A stretch of DNA of 64,000 bases from Bacillus thermotolerans (GCF_000812025.2 NZ_JWJE02000001.1:163969-227968), one strand, 5' to 3'; numbered from the stretch's first letter, positions 24,828-34,208 are shown. A program made the numbers and translations. Notes: a model not told the origin generated them from the sequence alone.

Positions 24828-26870
24828 ATGTTAATCGGAAAGAGACTAAGCGGCCGCTACAAGGTTCTTGAGTTAATTGGCGGAGGCGGCATGGCCAATG
24901 TATATCTAGGCCGTGATATAATTCTAGAGCGCGAAGTAGCTATTAAAGTGCTGCGGCTGGATTTCGTAAACGAAGAAGAATTTCTTCGCCGGTTTCAGCG
25001 GGAAGCTCATTCTGCAACCAGCCTCGTGCACCCTCATATCGTCGGTATATATGATGTAGGGGAAGATGAAGGCATTCATTATATGGTGATGGAATATATC
25101 GAAGGAATGACGTTAAAGCAATACATCCAGCAGAACGCGCCTATTCCTGTAGAGAAAACAATTGATATTATGAAGCAGCTGGCCTCGGCTTTGGCTTTCG
25201 CTCATTATCATTCCATTATCCATCGCGATATTAAACCGCAAAATATACTGATAGACCGGGAAGAGAATGTAAAGATTACTGATTTTGGCATTGCTATGGC
25301 GCTTAGCGCTACATCCATTACTCAAACCAATGCTGTCTTAGGTTCTGTTCACTACATTTCTCCTGAACAGGCGCGAGGCGGTACCACCACTAAGAAGTCG
25401 GATATTTATGCCCTCGGAATTGTGATGTTTGAGATGCTTACAGGCCAGCTTCCTTTCTCGGGGGAATCGGCTGTATCCATTGCTTTAAAGCATTTGCAGG
25501 AAGAAACACCTTCAGTCAGAAGATGGAATTCATCCATTCCGCAAAGTGTGGAGAATGTGGTTCTCAGAGCAACGGCTAAGGATCCGTTTCACCGGTACGA
25601 CAGTCTGAGCGAAATGGAAAGGGACTTGGACACGGCGCTCGATCCAGAAAGAGCCAATGAGGAGAGGTTCTCCATCAATGAGGAAGAAGAGAAGACAAAA
25701 GCCATTCCTGTTATTAAGGATGAGCCTGCCGACCCGGAGGCAACGGTTATTCATACTGCCGGAAAGAAGGAAGAAACAAAGCCTGTGCAGCAGGAGCAGC
25801 CGAGGAAGAAAAAGAAAAGAAAATGGCCTCTTGTTTTGCTGATTCTTGCTCTTCTTATTATTTTACCTGTCGCTGCCATTGCGTTCGTTCCATCTTTGCT
25901 CGGACCGAAGGACGTCAATGTGCCGGATGTGAGCGGCGAGCCATTAGATGACGCTATTTCTACACTGGTGACAGCCGGCTTCATAATAGGGGAAACGAAA
26001 GAACAGTTCAGTGATTCGGTTCCAGAGGGCAGTGTCATTAAAACAGACCCTGCTGCTCATCGAGTACTGAAAGAAGGAGACACGGTTGATATTTACTTAA
26101 GCTCAGGGAAGGAAAGAGTCTCCTTTGCAGATTACCGAGGACGGCCATTTGAAGAGGTGAAAAAGGAGCTTGAAGAATTAGGGTTTAAGTCGGTCGAGCA
26201 GCAAACGAGACACGATGAAAGCGAGCCCGGCACTATTCTCGATCAAGACCCTTCCTCTAATAATCAAGTGATACCTGAAGAAACAGAGGTAACTTTCACC
26301 GTCAGCACCGGACCAGAGCAGGTTTCATTGATTGATTTAACGGACTATAATGAAAAAAGCTTAAAGGATTACGCTCTTTCGTCGGGATTAAACGTTGTCG
26401 TCCTGAAAGAGGTATACTCTGATACAGTGCCTGAGGGATTGGTGGTTTCCCAATACCCGGATAAGGGGACAAAGCTGGATAGAGGGGATGAAGTACAAGT
26501 CACTTTGTCCAAAGGCAAAAAAGAAATCCCGCCAAAGACTGTTACAAAGGAAATTGTGATTCCTTATGAGCCGGAAGAAGAGGGGCAGCCTCAGGAAGTG
26601 CAAATATATATTGAAGATATGAATCACAGTATGACAGAGCCGTTTGAAGTACTGACGATTCAGGAAGATTTAAAGAAAACGCTGGAATTTGTAGTGACGA
26701 AGGACGGTAAAGCAGGCTATAAAGTGATCCGTGACCAGCGAGTCATTATTGATGAAACGATTCCTTATCCAGAAGAAGGAGAGGAAGCAAGCACAGAAGG
26801 AGAGGAAGAGCAGGCACCCCAAGCGGCGGCAGAAAAAGGGGTAGCCAGCGGAATATCGAGTACTAATTAA
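24828..26870 (+). CDS. prkC: PASTA-domain Ser/Thr protein kinase PrkC
   Basis: Membrane kinase sensing cell-wall fragments; triggers spore germination and controls wall metabolism in B. subtilis. Kinase domain 1-270: glycine loop GGGGMANVY (18-26), K40, HRDIKPQN (132-139), DFG (152-154). A basic stretch (326-332) precedes one membrane helix (333-353), then three extracellular PASTA repeats (about 361-566) and a C-terminal domain (about 570-680) ending in a glutamate-rich tail. 680 residues. Weak ribosome site before ATG 24828, so coupling to prpC is likely. The next gene, rsgA, encodes a known PrkC substrate in B. subtilis. Confidence 0.95.
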   Translation: MLIGKRLSGRYKVLELIGGGGMANVYLGRDIILEREVAIKVLRLDFVNEEEFLRRFQREAHSATSLVHPHIVGIYDVGEDEGIHYMVMEYIEGMTLKQYIQQNAPIPVEKTIDIMKQLASALAFAHYHSIIHRDIKPQNILIDREENVKITDFGIAMALSATSITQTNAVLGSVHYISPEQARGGTTTKKSDIYALGIVMFEMLTGQLPFSGESAVSIALKHLQEETPSVRRWNSSIPQSVENVVLRATAKDPFHRYDSLSEMERDLDTALDPERANEERFSINEEEEKTKAIPVIKDEPADPEATVIHTAGKKEETKPVQQEQPRKKKKRKWPLVLLILALLIILPVAAIAFVPSLLGPKDVNVPDVSGEPLDDAISTLVTAGFIIGETKEQFSDSVPEGSVIKTDPAAHRVLKEGDTVDIYLSSGKERVSFADYRGRPFEEVKKELEELGFKSVEQQTRHDESEPGTILDQDPSSNNQVIPEETEVTFTVSTGPEQVSLIDLTDYNEKSLKDYALSSGLNVVVLKEVYSDTVPEGLVVSQYPDKGTKLDRGDEVQVTLSKGKKEIPPKTVTKEIVIPYEPEEEGQPQEVQIYIEDMNHSMTEPFEVLTIQEDLKKTLEFVVTKDGKAGYKVIRDQRVIIDETIPYPEEGEEASTEGEEEQAPQAAAEKGVASGISSTN

Positions 26871-26891
26871 ATGATTCACAGGAGGAATGCC

Positions 26892-27773
26892 ATGCCTAAA
26901 GGAAAGATTGTCAAGGCGCTGAGCGGTTTTTATTATGTAGCGGATGGAGAGCAAATGATTCAGTGCAGGGGCAGAGGTGTATTCAGGAAGCGAAAAGTGT
27001 CGCCTCTCGTCGGAGATTATGTGGAATACCAGGCAGAAAACGAGCTGGAGGGCTACATTTTAGCTATTGATGAGAGGGAGAATGAGCTTGTTCGTCCTCC
27101 AATTGCTAATGTTGATCAAGTGATTTTAGTTTTTTCTGCGGTGCGGCCTGACTTCAGCACCGCCTTGCTCGACCGTTTTCTCGTCTTAGTGGAGTCAAAA
27201 AATATTGAACCCCTCATTTGCATTACAAAAACGGATTTGCTAAGCAAGGAAGAGGAAGACGTGATTCATCAGTATGCTGAACAGTACCGCTCGATTGGTT
27301 ATCCAGTTATTTTGACCTCGCTAAATAAAGAGGAAGCCATTGGAGAGCTGAGGAGCTGCTTGAAAGGAAGAACTTCTGTGTTCGCCGGACAATCCGGCGT
27401 CGGGAAATCCTCTTTGTTGAATGCACTAAAGCCTGAACTGGAACTGAAAACAAATGACATTTCTGATTCTTTAGGCCGAGGAAAACATACTACTAGACAT
27501 GTAGAGCTGATTAATGTAGAAGATGGACTTGTTGCTGATACGCCCGGTTTCAGTTCTTTAGAGCTTACGGAAATTGAAGCGGAGGAGCTGGCCGGCTGTT
27601 TTCCGGAGATGGTGGAACAGAGCGACGCCTGCAAGTTTAGAGGATGCCTGCACGTTAACGAGCCAAAGTGTGCAGTGAAAGGAGCCGTAGAAAGCGGCAG
27701 TATTCCGTCCTACCGTTATGAACATTATTTGCAGTTTATGGATGAAATTAAAGAGAGAAAGCCGAGGTATTAA
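26892..27773 (+). CDS. rsgA: ribosome small-subunit GTPase RsgA (CpgA)
   Basis: Circularly permuted GTPase acting late in 30S assembly. OB-fold N-terminus (1-about 65), G4 motif TKTD, then G1 GQSGVGKSS at 166-174, and a C-terminal zinc site C247, C252, H254, C260. ATG 26892 ([10 protein letters not shown]) follows AGGAGG; the in-frame ATG at 26871 lies upstream of that site and is rejected. 293 residues. One base separates it from rpe. Confidence 0.95.
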   Translation: MPKGKIVKALSGFYYVADGEQMIQCRGRGVFRKRKVSPLVGDYVEYQAENELEGYILAIDERENELVRPPIANVDQVILVFSAVRPDFSTALLDRFLVLVESKNIEPLICITKTDLLSKEEEDVIHQYAEQYRSIGYPVILTSLNKEEAIGELRSCLKGRTSVFAGQSGVGKSSLLNALKPELELKTNDISDSLGRGKHTTRHVELINVEDGLVADTPGFSSLELTEIEAEELAGCFPEMVEQSDACKFRGCLHVNEPKCAVKGAVESGSIPSYRYEHYLQFMDEIKERKPRY

Positions 27774-27774
27774 C

Positions 27775-28431
27775 ATGGTTAAGATTGCCCCATCCATCTT
27801 GTCAGCTAACTTCGCGAAGCTGGGAGAGGAAGTAAAAGAGGTAGAGACAGGAGGCGCTGACTGGATACACGTTGATGTTATGGATGGTCATTTTGTGCCT
27901 AATATTACGATTGGACCGCTGATTGTTGATGCGATCCGCCCAGTAACCGATCTGCCTTTGGATGTTCACCTGATGATCGAAAACCCTGATCAATACATTG
28001 AAGCGTTTGCTAAAGCCGGCGCCGACTATATTACGGTGCACGCAGAGGCTTGTCCGCACCTTCATCGTACAGTGCAGCTGATCCGGTCATATGGAGTGAA
28101 GCCTGGAGTTGTGCTCAACCCCGCTACACCAGCCGAGGGATTGGAATATATCCTAGAGGATATTGATTTAGTGCTTTTAATGACTGTCAATCCAGGTTTT
28201 GGCGGACAGTCGTTTATTCATTCTGTCGTGCCGAAGATTCGAAAGGTGAAGGAAATGATTGAATCTAAAAACTTAGATGTCCTTATCGAAATCGACGGGG
28301 GCGTGAACACAGAAACGGCTCGCCTCTGTACGGAAGCCGGAGCGGATGTGCTTGTGGCGGGCTCAGCAGTATATAATAAGCAAAACCGTGCGCAGGCGAT
28401 TGCTGATATTAGAAAGTCTGCTGAGCAATAA
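27775..28431 (+). CDS. rpe: ribulose-phosphate 3-epimerase
   Basis: Interconverts ribulose 5-phosphate and xylulose 5-phosphate in the pentose phosphate pathway. TIM barrel with the metal and catalytic signature [12 protein letters not shown] (near residues 32-43) and [10 protein letters not shown] (near 139-148). ATG 27775 (MVKIAPSIL) gives 218 residues; an upstream in-frame ATG lies inside rsgA. Part of the rsgA-rpe-thiN cluster seen in many Bacillales. Confidence 0.95.
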   Translation: MVKIAPSILSANFAKLGEEVKEVETGGADWIHVDVMDGHFVPNITIGPLIVDAIRPVTDLPLDVHLMIENPDQYIEAFAKAGADYITVHAEACPHLHRTVQLIRSYGVKPGVVLNPATPAEGLEYILEDIDLVLLMTVNPGFGGQSFIHSVVPKIRKVKEMIESKNLDVLIEIDGGVNTETARLCTEAGADVLVAGSAVYNKQNRAQAIADIRKSAEQ

Positions 28432-28456
28432 TTATGATAGAATGACAGGAATGGAG

Positions 28457-28481
28457 ATGGGGCCCTTAAAGGAGGCCCCAT
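28457..28481 (+). terminator. GC-rich hairpin between rpe and thiN
   Basis: 8-bp perfect stem 28457-28464/28474-28481 (ATGGGGCC/GGCCCCAT) with a 9-base loop. The tail TTCGTCTAT is not a good T-run, so termination would be partial at best. It may instead mark mRNA processing between rpe and thiN. Confidence 0.4.
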
Positions 28482-28507
28482 TTCGTCTATTAAGGGAGGA
28501 TGGAGAG

Positions 28508-29158
28508 TTGAAAGCTGTTTTGGTAGCGGGTGGACCAGAAGCGGATTTGGCATCTATTGAGGAGTTCGTGAAAGAATCCGTTTGCTGGATAGGCATCGAC
28601 CGCGGCACATTATACTTGCTGAATAGGGGGATAAAGCCTGAGGTTGCTTTCGGTGATTTCGATTCTGTAGCTGAGAGTGAATGGCAGCAAATCCAGCAGG
28701 AAGTGAAGCATATTCGCCAGTTTCCGTCTGTAAAGAATGAGACTGATTTAGAGTTAGCGTTACAGTGGGTATTGAAGCAGCAGCCCGAAGAGGTCATTAT
28801 TTTAGGTGCAACGGGAGGGCGTCTGGACCATTTCTTTGGCACAGTCAGTCTGCTGACGAATTCCTTCATCATTTCTAGTAAAGCAAAGATAGAAATTGTC
28901 GATCAGGTGAACCGCCTATCAGTGTACAGACCAGGAGAGCATGCAATATTAAGGGATGAAAGGTATAAGTATGTCTCCTTCTTCTCCCTTTCTGAACGGG
29001 TCACAGGTTTCTCCTTGAAGGGCTTTAAATACCCGCTGGATAACCATACCATCGAGAGCGGTTCCACCCTGTATGTAAGTAATGAATTGGTCGGAGAAAG
29101 TGGTACTTTTTCCTTTGCTAAAGGCATATTAATGGTGATAAGAAGTACTGATGATTGA
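28508..29158 (+). CDS. thiN: thiamine pyrophosphokinase
   Basis: Converts thiamine to thiamine pyrophosphate with ATP. The GGRLDH segment (residues about 104-109) and VAGGPEADL near the N-terminus fit the thiamine pyrophosphokinase family. I choose TTG 28508, seven bases after GGGAGGA (28494-28500); the protein then starts MKAVLVAGGP and has 216 residues, like B. subtilis ThiN. An ATG at 28346 in the same frame lies inside rpe. TPP is a cofactor of transketolase, which uses the rpe product. Confidence 0.9.
   Translation: MKAVLVAGGPEADLASIEEFVKESVCWIGIDRGTLYLLNRGIKPEVAFGDFDSVAESEWQQIQQEVKHIRQFPSVKNETDLELALQWVLKQQPEEVIILGATGGRLDHFFGTVSLLTNSFIISSKAKIEIVDQVNRLSVYRPGEHAILRDERYKYVSFFSLSERVTGFSLKGFKYPLDNHTIESGSTLYVSNELVGESGTFSFAKGILMVIRSTDD
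29124..29151 (+). promoter_or_regulatory. candidate sporulation sigma-E promoter for spoVM
   Basis: GCATATT at 29124-29130 matches the sigma-E -35 consensus KMATATT exactly; about 13 bases later the -10 region (AGTACTGA) is a poor match to CATACAMT. Located in the last codons of thiN, 35-60 bases before spoVM, which is sigma-E dependent in B. subtilis. Tentative. Confidence 0.3.
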
Positions 29159-29185
29159 GCAGTTTTAAACTGGAGGGGTGCAATC

Positions 29186-29263
29186 ATGAAATTCTATACC
29201 ATTAAGCTGCCTAAGTTCTTGGGAGGGCTTGTGAAAGCGATGCTTGGAACTTTGAAAAAGTGA
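29186..29263 (+). CDS. spoVM: stage V sporulation peptide SpoVM
   Basis: A 25-residue amphipathic peptide that marks the convex outer forespore membrane and anchors SpoIVA for coat assembly. The sequence starts MKFYTIKLPKFLGG and closely resembles B. subtilis SpoVM (26 residues), keeping P9, needed for curvature sensing. It differs near the end (GTLKK, without the final Asp). GGAGGGG lies before ATG 29186 and a strong terminator follows. Its presence shows that the organism belongs to a spore-forming lineage. Confidence 0.95.
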   Translation: MKFYTIKLPKFLGGLVKAMLGTLKK

Positions 29264-29303
29264 AAATCGGCATCATTGGAGATAAATGACATCATAAATA
29301 AAG

Positions 29304-29333
29304 AAAAACCGGCTGGAAACCAGCCGGTTTTTT
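29304..29333. terminator. bidirectional terminator between spoVM and rpmB
   Basis: 13-bp perfect stem 29304-29316/29320-29332 with AAA loop; A-run on one side and T-run on the other allow stopping from both directions. Confidence 0.92.
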
Positions 29334-29343
29334 GATGGGGAAA

Positions 29344-29532
29344 TTATACGCGCTCAACTTTTCCGGATTTTAAAGCTCTTGCAGAAACCCAAACACGTTT
29401 AGGTTTGCCATCTACTAAAATACGGACTTTTTGAAGGTTTGCTCCCCAAGTACGTTTGTTAGCGTTCATAGCGTGAGAACGACTGTTGCCTGAACGGGCT
29501 TTACGGCCAGTTACAACACATTTCTTTGGCAT
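29344..29532 (-). CDS. rpmB: 50S ribosomal protein L28
   Basis: 62-residue L28, with the conserved stretch [18 protein letters not shown]. Only one cysteine (C5) is present, so this is the zinc-free (C-) form as in B. subtilis RpmB. Encoded on the minus strand against its neighbours, as in B. subtilis; AAGGAGTG precedes the ATG. Confidence 0.96.
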   Translation of the reverse strand: MPKKCVVTGRKARSGNSRSHAMNANKRTWGANLQKVRILVDGKPKRVWVSARALKSGKVERV

Positions 29533-29608
29533 ATTTATTCACTCCTTACTATTGAAGTTGAACATACATTCATTTCATTACTTCATGGTATTCTAAAGAT
29601 ACCTTAAT

Positions 29609-29637
29609 AATTTATCACACAACCTTCGTGAATGCAA
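29609..29637 (-). promoter_or_regulatory. sigma-A promoter for rpmB
   Basis: On the minus strand TTGCAT (29632-29637), a 17-base spacer and TAAATT (29609-29614). It lies about 75 bases before the rpmB start. Confidence 0.5.
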
Positions 29638-29668
29638 CAGTATTGCGACGGCTTTCAAGAAAAAAACC

Positions 29669-29697
29669 TTGACACCCTATGTCCAGTTTGAAATGAT
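29669..29697 (+). promoter_or_regulatory. candidate promoter for yloU-fakA
   Basis: Perfect TTGACA at 29669-29674, 17-base spacer, weak -10 AATGAT (29692-29697). About 80 bases before the yloU start. The rest of the 252-base rpmB-yloU gap shows nothing else clear. Confidence 0.45.
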
Positions 29698-29784
29698 ATA
29701 GAGCGGATGAGAGATTTCTTTTAAATTAAAGATAAGTATAGTAAAATAGCTGTAGCTTGCAACCAATTCAAGGGGGGATTCTTA

Positions 29785-30147
29785 GTGGCGCTTGAACTTA
29801 GAACAAAGTACGGACAAATTGATATTTCAAATGATGTAATTGCCATGATTGCGGGAGGAGCGGCTGTAGATTGTTACGGCATCGTGGGAATGGCATCGAA
29901 AAAACAAATTAAAGATGGTATCACTGAAATATTGCGCAGAGAAAACTTCACCCGGGGCGTCATTGTACGTCAAGAGGATGACCAGGTGTTTATCGATATG
30001 TACATCATTGTAAGCTACGGAACGAAAATTTCTGAAGTAGCAAGCAATGTGCAATCTAAAGTTAAGTATACGCTCGATCAAACAGTTGGATTATCTGTTG
30101 ATGCGGTAAATATTTTTGTGCAAGGGGTTCGGGTGACGAACCCGTAG
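29785..30147 (+). CDS. yloU: Asp23/YloU family protein
   Basis: 120-residue protein of the Asp23 (alkaline shock) family; biochemical role not firmly known. It is almost always next to fakA in Firmicutes and is presumed linked to membrane or envelope physiology. Family features are an N-terminal GQIDISNDVIAMIAG stretch and a C-terminal VDAVNIFVQGVRV stretch. GTG 29785 follows AGGGGGG at 29771. 18 bases separate it from fakA. Confidence 0.88.
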   Translation: MALELRTKYGQIDISNDVIAMIAGGAAVDCYGIVGMASKKQIKDGITEILRRENFTRGVIVRQEDDQVFIDMYIIVSYGTKISEVASNVQSKVKYTLDQTVGLSVDAVNIFVQGVRVTNP

Positions 30148-30165
30148 TGTGAGGAGGAAATACTT

Positions 30166-31845
30166 GTGTCAATTATTTCATTGGATGGTAAGCGGTTTGC
30201 CGGCATGGTTCAGGCAGGGGCTGCACACTTGTCAGAGCATGCAGAGATGGTAAACGCGCTCAATGTTTTTCCTGTTCCGGATGGAGACACGGGAACCAAC
30301 ATGAATTTATCAATGACTTCAGGAGCCAAGGAAGTCCAGCAGCAATCAACCGGCCATTTTGGACAAACTGCGGCAGCCCTTTCAAAAGGCTTGCTTATGG
30401 GCGCGCGAGGAAACTCTGGCGTTATCCTGTCCCAATTATTCCGGGGATTTTCCAAAGCGGTAGAGGACAAGTCTGAGGTATCGGCGAAGGAACTGGCCCA
30501 AGCGTTTGAATCAGGCGTAGAAACAGCCTACAAAGCAGTGATGAAGCCGGTAGAAGGAACGATTCTCACGGTAGCGAAAGAAGCGGCAAAGAAGGCCGTT
30601 GCGGCTTCAAAAAACCGCGGGGATGTCACTTCTGTGCTTGAGGCGTTAGTAGAGGAAGCGCAAAATTCACTGGCCCGGACGCCTGAGCATCTTCCTGTAT
30701 TAAAGGAAGTTGGGGTAGTCGATAGTGGAGGACAAGGTTTGCTCCTTATCTATGAAGGGTTCCTAGCTGATTTGAAGGGTGAGAAGCTGTCAAAGGCCAG
30801 TGCGACCACGCCGACAATGGATGAGCTTGTTAACGCACAGCATCATCAAAGTGTGCACGGTTTTATGAACACAGAAGATATCGAATTTGGTTATTGCACG
30901 GAATTTATGGTGCGCTTTGATGAAGAAAAGCTAAAAGATCAACCTTTCTCCGAAGAAGTCTTTCGTATGGACTTAAGCCGATATGGAGACTCTTTGCTTG
31001 TCATCTCAGATGAGGAGATAGCAAAAGTACATATCCATTCTGAACAGCCGGGAGAGGTATTGACTTACGGCCAGCGCTACGGCAGCTTAATTAACATGAA
31101 GATCGAAAATATGCGTCAGCAGCATAGTAATTTAGTTGACAAGGCAACTCAGTCTCCAGCAGTTTCTGCTGCCCCACAAAAAGAGAAGCAGGAGTTCGGA
31201 ATTGTAACTGTATGTATGGGAGAAGGAGTAGCGAAGCTATTTAAGAGTATCGGTGCTTCCTCCATCATTGAGGGCGGACAAACGATGAATCCGAGCACGG
31301 AGGATATTGTAAAGGCCATCGAACAGACAAATGCGAAGAAGGTTATTGTGCTGCCGAATAATAAAAATATTATCATGGCGGCTGAGCAGGCGGCTGAAGT
31401 AGCAGATGCAGAGGTGAAGGTAGTACCTTCTAAAACAATTCCACAGGGCATGTCTTCTTTGCTTGCCTATAACCCGGAAGCAAGTCTGGAGGATAATGAA
31501 TCCGCTATGACGGCGGCCCTTGCTCATGTGAAGACAGGGCAAGTTACCTTCGCGGTACGAGATACAAATATTGACGGCGTTGATATTGCTAAAGGTGACT
31601 TTATGGGTATTGCTGACGGCAAGATTTTGCTGACGAATAAAGATCAGGTTCAGGCAGCTAAGGAATTGCTGCAGGAAATGGTAGATGAGGATTCGGAAAT
31701 TGTCACAGTGATTTATGGAGAAGACGCTTCTGAGGAATCAGCTGAAGCTGTTTCCCAATTTATTGAAGAACAATTTGAGGATGTAGAGGTTGAAGTTTAT
31801 GAAGGACAGCAGCCGCTCTATCCGTTCATTTTTGCAGTCGAATAA
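30166..31845 (+). CDS. fakA: fatty acid kinase catalytic subunit FakA (YloV)
   Basis: ATP-binding subunit that phosphorylates fatty acids held by FakB for use by PlsX/PlsY. N-terminal DhaL-like kinase domain with metal aspartates in VPDGDTGTNM (D39, D41), a middle domain, and a C-terminal DegV/FakB-like-interacting domain. 559 residues. GTG 30166 follows GAGGAGG. This ties functionally to plsX and fapR 4 kb downstream. A terminator follows. Confidence 0.92.
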   Translation: MSIISLDGKRFAGMVQAGAAHLSEHAEMVNALNVFPVPDGDTGTNMNLSMTSGAKEVQQQSTGHFGQTAAALSKGLLMGARGNSGVILSQLFRGFSKAVEDKSEVSAKELAQAFESGVETAYKAVMKPVEGTILTVAKEAAKKAVAASKNRGDVTSVLEALVEEAQNSLARTPEHLPVLKEVGVVDSGGQGLLLIYEGFLADLKGEKLSKASATTPTMDELVNAQHHQSVHGFMNTEDIEFGYCTEFMVRFDEEKLKDQPFSEEVFRMDLSRYGDSLLVISDEEIAKVHIHSEQPGEVLTYGQRYGSLINMKIENMRQQHSNLVDKATQSPAVSAAPQKEKQEFGIVTVCMGEGVAKLFKSIGASSIIEGGQTMNPSTEDIVKAIEQTNAKKVIVLPNNKNIIMAAEQAAEVADAEVKVVPSKTIPQGMSSLLAYNPEASLEDNESAMTAALAHVKTGQVTFAVRDTNIDGVDIAKGDFMGIADGKILLTNKDQVQAAKELLQEMVDEDSEIVTVIYGEDASEESAEAVSQFIEEQFEDVEVEVYEGQQPLYPFIFAVE

Positions 31846-31850
31846 CGCAT

Positions 31851-31881
31851 AAAAGAGAAGGGAAGCCACCCCTTCTCTTTT
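31851..31881 (+). terminator. terminator after fakA
   Basis: 12-bp perfect stem 31851-31862/31870-31881 with a 7-base loop; the 3' arm ends CTCTTTT. Confidence 0.85.
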
Positions 31882-32000
31882 CTATGTATGCGTTTTTAGG
31901 GAAAGAGTAGTAAAATAGAGATAATGAGCAGCTCCCTCAAAAGCTGACAGATATAAAATATGTAAAAGTTTAATCACTAGCAAAGTGGAGGAGGCGTGCC

Positions 32001-32039
32001 ATGAATAGAAAGAAAAAGTGGCGCAGACGAATTAGCTGA
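32001..32039 (+). CDS. candidate 12-residue basic leader peptide before recG
   Basis: ATG 32001 is preceded by a very strong ribosome site (GTGGAGGAGG, 31986-31995 region) yet encodes only MNRKKKWRRRIS before TGA at 32037. A small stem (32038-32042/32049-32053) straddles the stop. The strength of the ribosome site for such a short frame is unusual. It could be a leader peptide, a real basic micro-peptide, or a decayed remnant of the sdaAB region that sits here in B. subtilis. Confidence 0.25.
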   Translation: MNRKKKWRRRIS

Positions 32040-32132
32040 GGCGGTGAAGCCTCCTCTTATTCATCTTATATACGTTACACATAGAGGAAGAAGCACCAAG
32101 AATCTTAAAATGCAGGTTGGAGGAAGACATGT

Positions 32133-34208
32133 ATGAAAGACAGCTCTGTTCTTAATGGTCATTCATCACCTCTGTACCAATCAGTAGAAGTACTAAAGGG
32201 AGTCGGCAAGGAAACAGCTTCCGCACTAAATGGGCTAGGCATCGAGACGATTGCCGATTTAATTGATTATTTTCCTTACCGATACGAGGACTACCGACTC
32301 CGAGACTTAGCAGAGGTAGAGCATGACGAGAGGGTGACGGTAGAAGGAAAGGTACAAAGTCAGCCATCAATAATGTTTTATTCAAAGAAAAAATCGCGCC
32401 TGACATTTAAGCTGCTTGTGGGCAGATATTTAGTTAACGTTGTGTTTTTTAATCAGCCTTATTTAAAGAGCAAGATCAGCTTAAATGAGACAGTGACCGT
32501 TACCGGAAAATGGGATAAACATCGGCAGAACATTACTGCTCAGCAATTTACACAGGGGCCCCATAAGCAGCAGGGGGATTTTGAGGCTGTTTATTCATTA
32601 AAGGGCGCCGTGTCACAGAGACTGTTCCGGAAATATATCGGTCTCGCTCTATCGGAGTACAGTGACTGCCTAGAGGAAACGCTTCCCAATCATTTTTTGT
32701 CTCAATATAAATTGCTCAACCGCCGCGAGGCTATCCGTGCTCTTCATTTTCCGGCTTCGCCCGAGGAGCTGAAGCAAGCACGCAGGCGTTTCGTGTATGA
32801 GGAGTTTCTTGCTTTCCAGCTAAAAATGCAGGCACTCCGGAAGTATGAAAGAGAGCATTCAGCAGGGATAGCACAAAAATATGATCTGCAGAAGCTGAAG
32901 CAATTTATAGATTCTTTGCCATTTACAATGACAAATGCTCAAAAAAGAGTCGTCAATGAAATATGTGCGGATCTAAAATCACCTTACCGGATGAACCGTC
33001 TGCTTCAAGGAGATGTGGGCAGCGGCAAAACGGCTGTAGCAGCCGTTTGTCTGTATGCCAGTGTAACAGCGGGCTACCAGGGCGCATTAATGGTACCGAC
33101 AGAGATATTAGCTGAGCAGCACGCAGAATCACTTTTTCAGCTGTTCAAAGAGACAGACATCAAAGTGGCGCTTTTAACAAGCTCAGTGAAAGGAAAACGC
33201 CGAAGAGAGCTGCTGGCTCTTTTGGAATCTGGAGCAATCGACATTTTAATAGGCACGCATGCGCTTATTCAGGATGACGTAAACTTTAGCCGTCTCGGCC
33301 TCGTCATCACGGATGAACAGCATCGGTTTGGGGTTGAACAGCGCCGGGTCCTGCGCGAGAAAGGTGAAAGCCCTGACGTTCTGTTTATGACAGCGACACC
33401 AATCCCGCGAACCTTGGCAATTACGGTATTTGGTGAAATGGACGTATCTATTATTGATGAAATGCCTGCCGGCAGAAAAGCAATTGAAACATACTGGGCG
33501 AGGGAAGAAATGCTTGACCGCGTTCTTACCTTTATGGAGAAGGAACTGGCGAAAGGAAGACAGGCTTACGTGATCTGTCCGCTAATTGAAGAGTCAGAGA
33601 AGCTGGATCTTCAAAATGCGCTGGATGTCCATAATCAGCTCGTTCAGTATTTTCATGGACGCTGTAAGGTTGGATTGATGCATGGGCGGTTATCAGCCGA
33701 TGAAAAAGAAGAAGTAATGAAAGCCTTCACTGACGGAGAAGTAGATGTGCTTGTCTCTACAACCGTTGTAGAGGTGGGTGTGAATGTACCGAATGCGACA
33801 CTGATGGTCGTGTATGATGCGGAAAGGTTTGGACTGTCGCAGCTGCACCAGCTTCGAGGTCGGGTAGGACGGGGCAGTGAGCAGTCCTATTGTATTTTAC
33901 TTGCCAATCCGAAGACGGAAGTCGGCCAGGAACGGATGAAAATTATGACGGAAACGAATGACGGCTTTGTTCTAAGTGAGAAAGACCTTGAATTACGGGG
34001 ACCTGGTGACTTTTTTGGAAAGAAACAAAGCGGGCTTCCTGAGTTTAAAGTAGCTGATATGGTCCATGATTACCGGGTGCTGGAAGTAGCAAGAGAGGAT
34101 GCTAAGAGCCTTATTGAGTCAGAGGTATTTTGGCAGAGCAAAGAATATAAGAACCTCCGAGGCTATTTAGAAAAATCGGGCGCTTTATCCGGAGAAAAGC
34201 TGGATTAG
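32133..34208 (+). CDS. recG: ATP-dependent DNA helicase RecG
   Basis: Reverses stalled forks and migrates branched recombination intermediates. N-terminal wedge (OB) domain about residues 60-160; superfamily 2 helicase with Walker A GDVGSGKT at 293-300, DEQH box, and QLRGRVGRG motif VI. 691 residues, near the usual length. ATG 32133 follows TTGGAGGAAG. Its terminator overlaps the fapR promoter. Confidence 0.95.
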   Translation: MKDSSVLNGHSSPLYQSVEVLKGVGKETASALNGLGIETIADLIDYFPYRYEDYRLRDLAEVEHDERVTVEGKVQSQPSIMFYSKKKSRLTFKLLVGRYLVNVVFFNQPYLKSKISLNETVTVTGKWDKHRQNITAQQFTQGPHKQQGDFEAVYSLKGAVSQRLFRKYIGLALSEYSDCLEETLPNHFLSQYKLLNRREAIRALHFPASPEELKQARRRFVYEEFLAFQLKMQALRKYEREHSAGIAQKYDLQKLKQFIDSLPFTMTNAQKRVVNEICADLKSPYRMNRLLQGDVGSGKTAVAAVCLYASVTAGYQGALMVPTEILAEQHAESLFQLFKETDIKVALLTSSVKGKRRRELLALLESGAIDILIGTHALIQDDVNFSRLGLVITDEQHRFGVEQRRVLREKGESPDVLFMTATPIPRTLAITVFGEMDVSIIDEMPAGRKAIETYWAREEMLDRVLTFMEKELAKGRQAYVICPLIEESEKLDLQNALDVHNQLVQYFHGRCKVGLMHGRLSADEKEEVMKAFTDGEVDVLVSTTVVEVGVNVPNATLMVVYDAERFGLSQLHQLRGRVGRGSEQSYCILLANPKTEVGQERMKIMTETNDGFVLSEKDLELRGPGDFFGKKQSGLPEFKVADMVHDYRVLEVAREDAKSLIESEVFWQSKEYKNLRGYLEKSGALSGEKLD

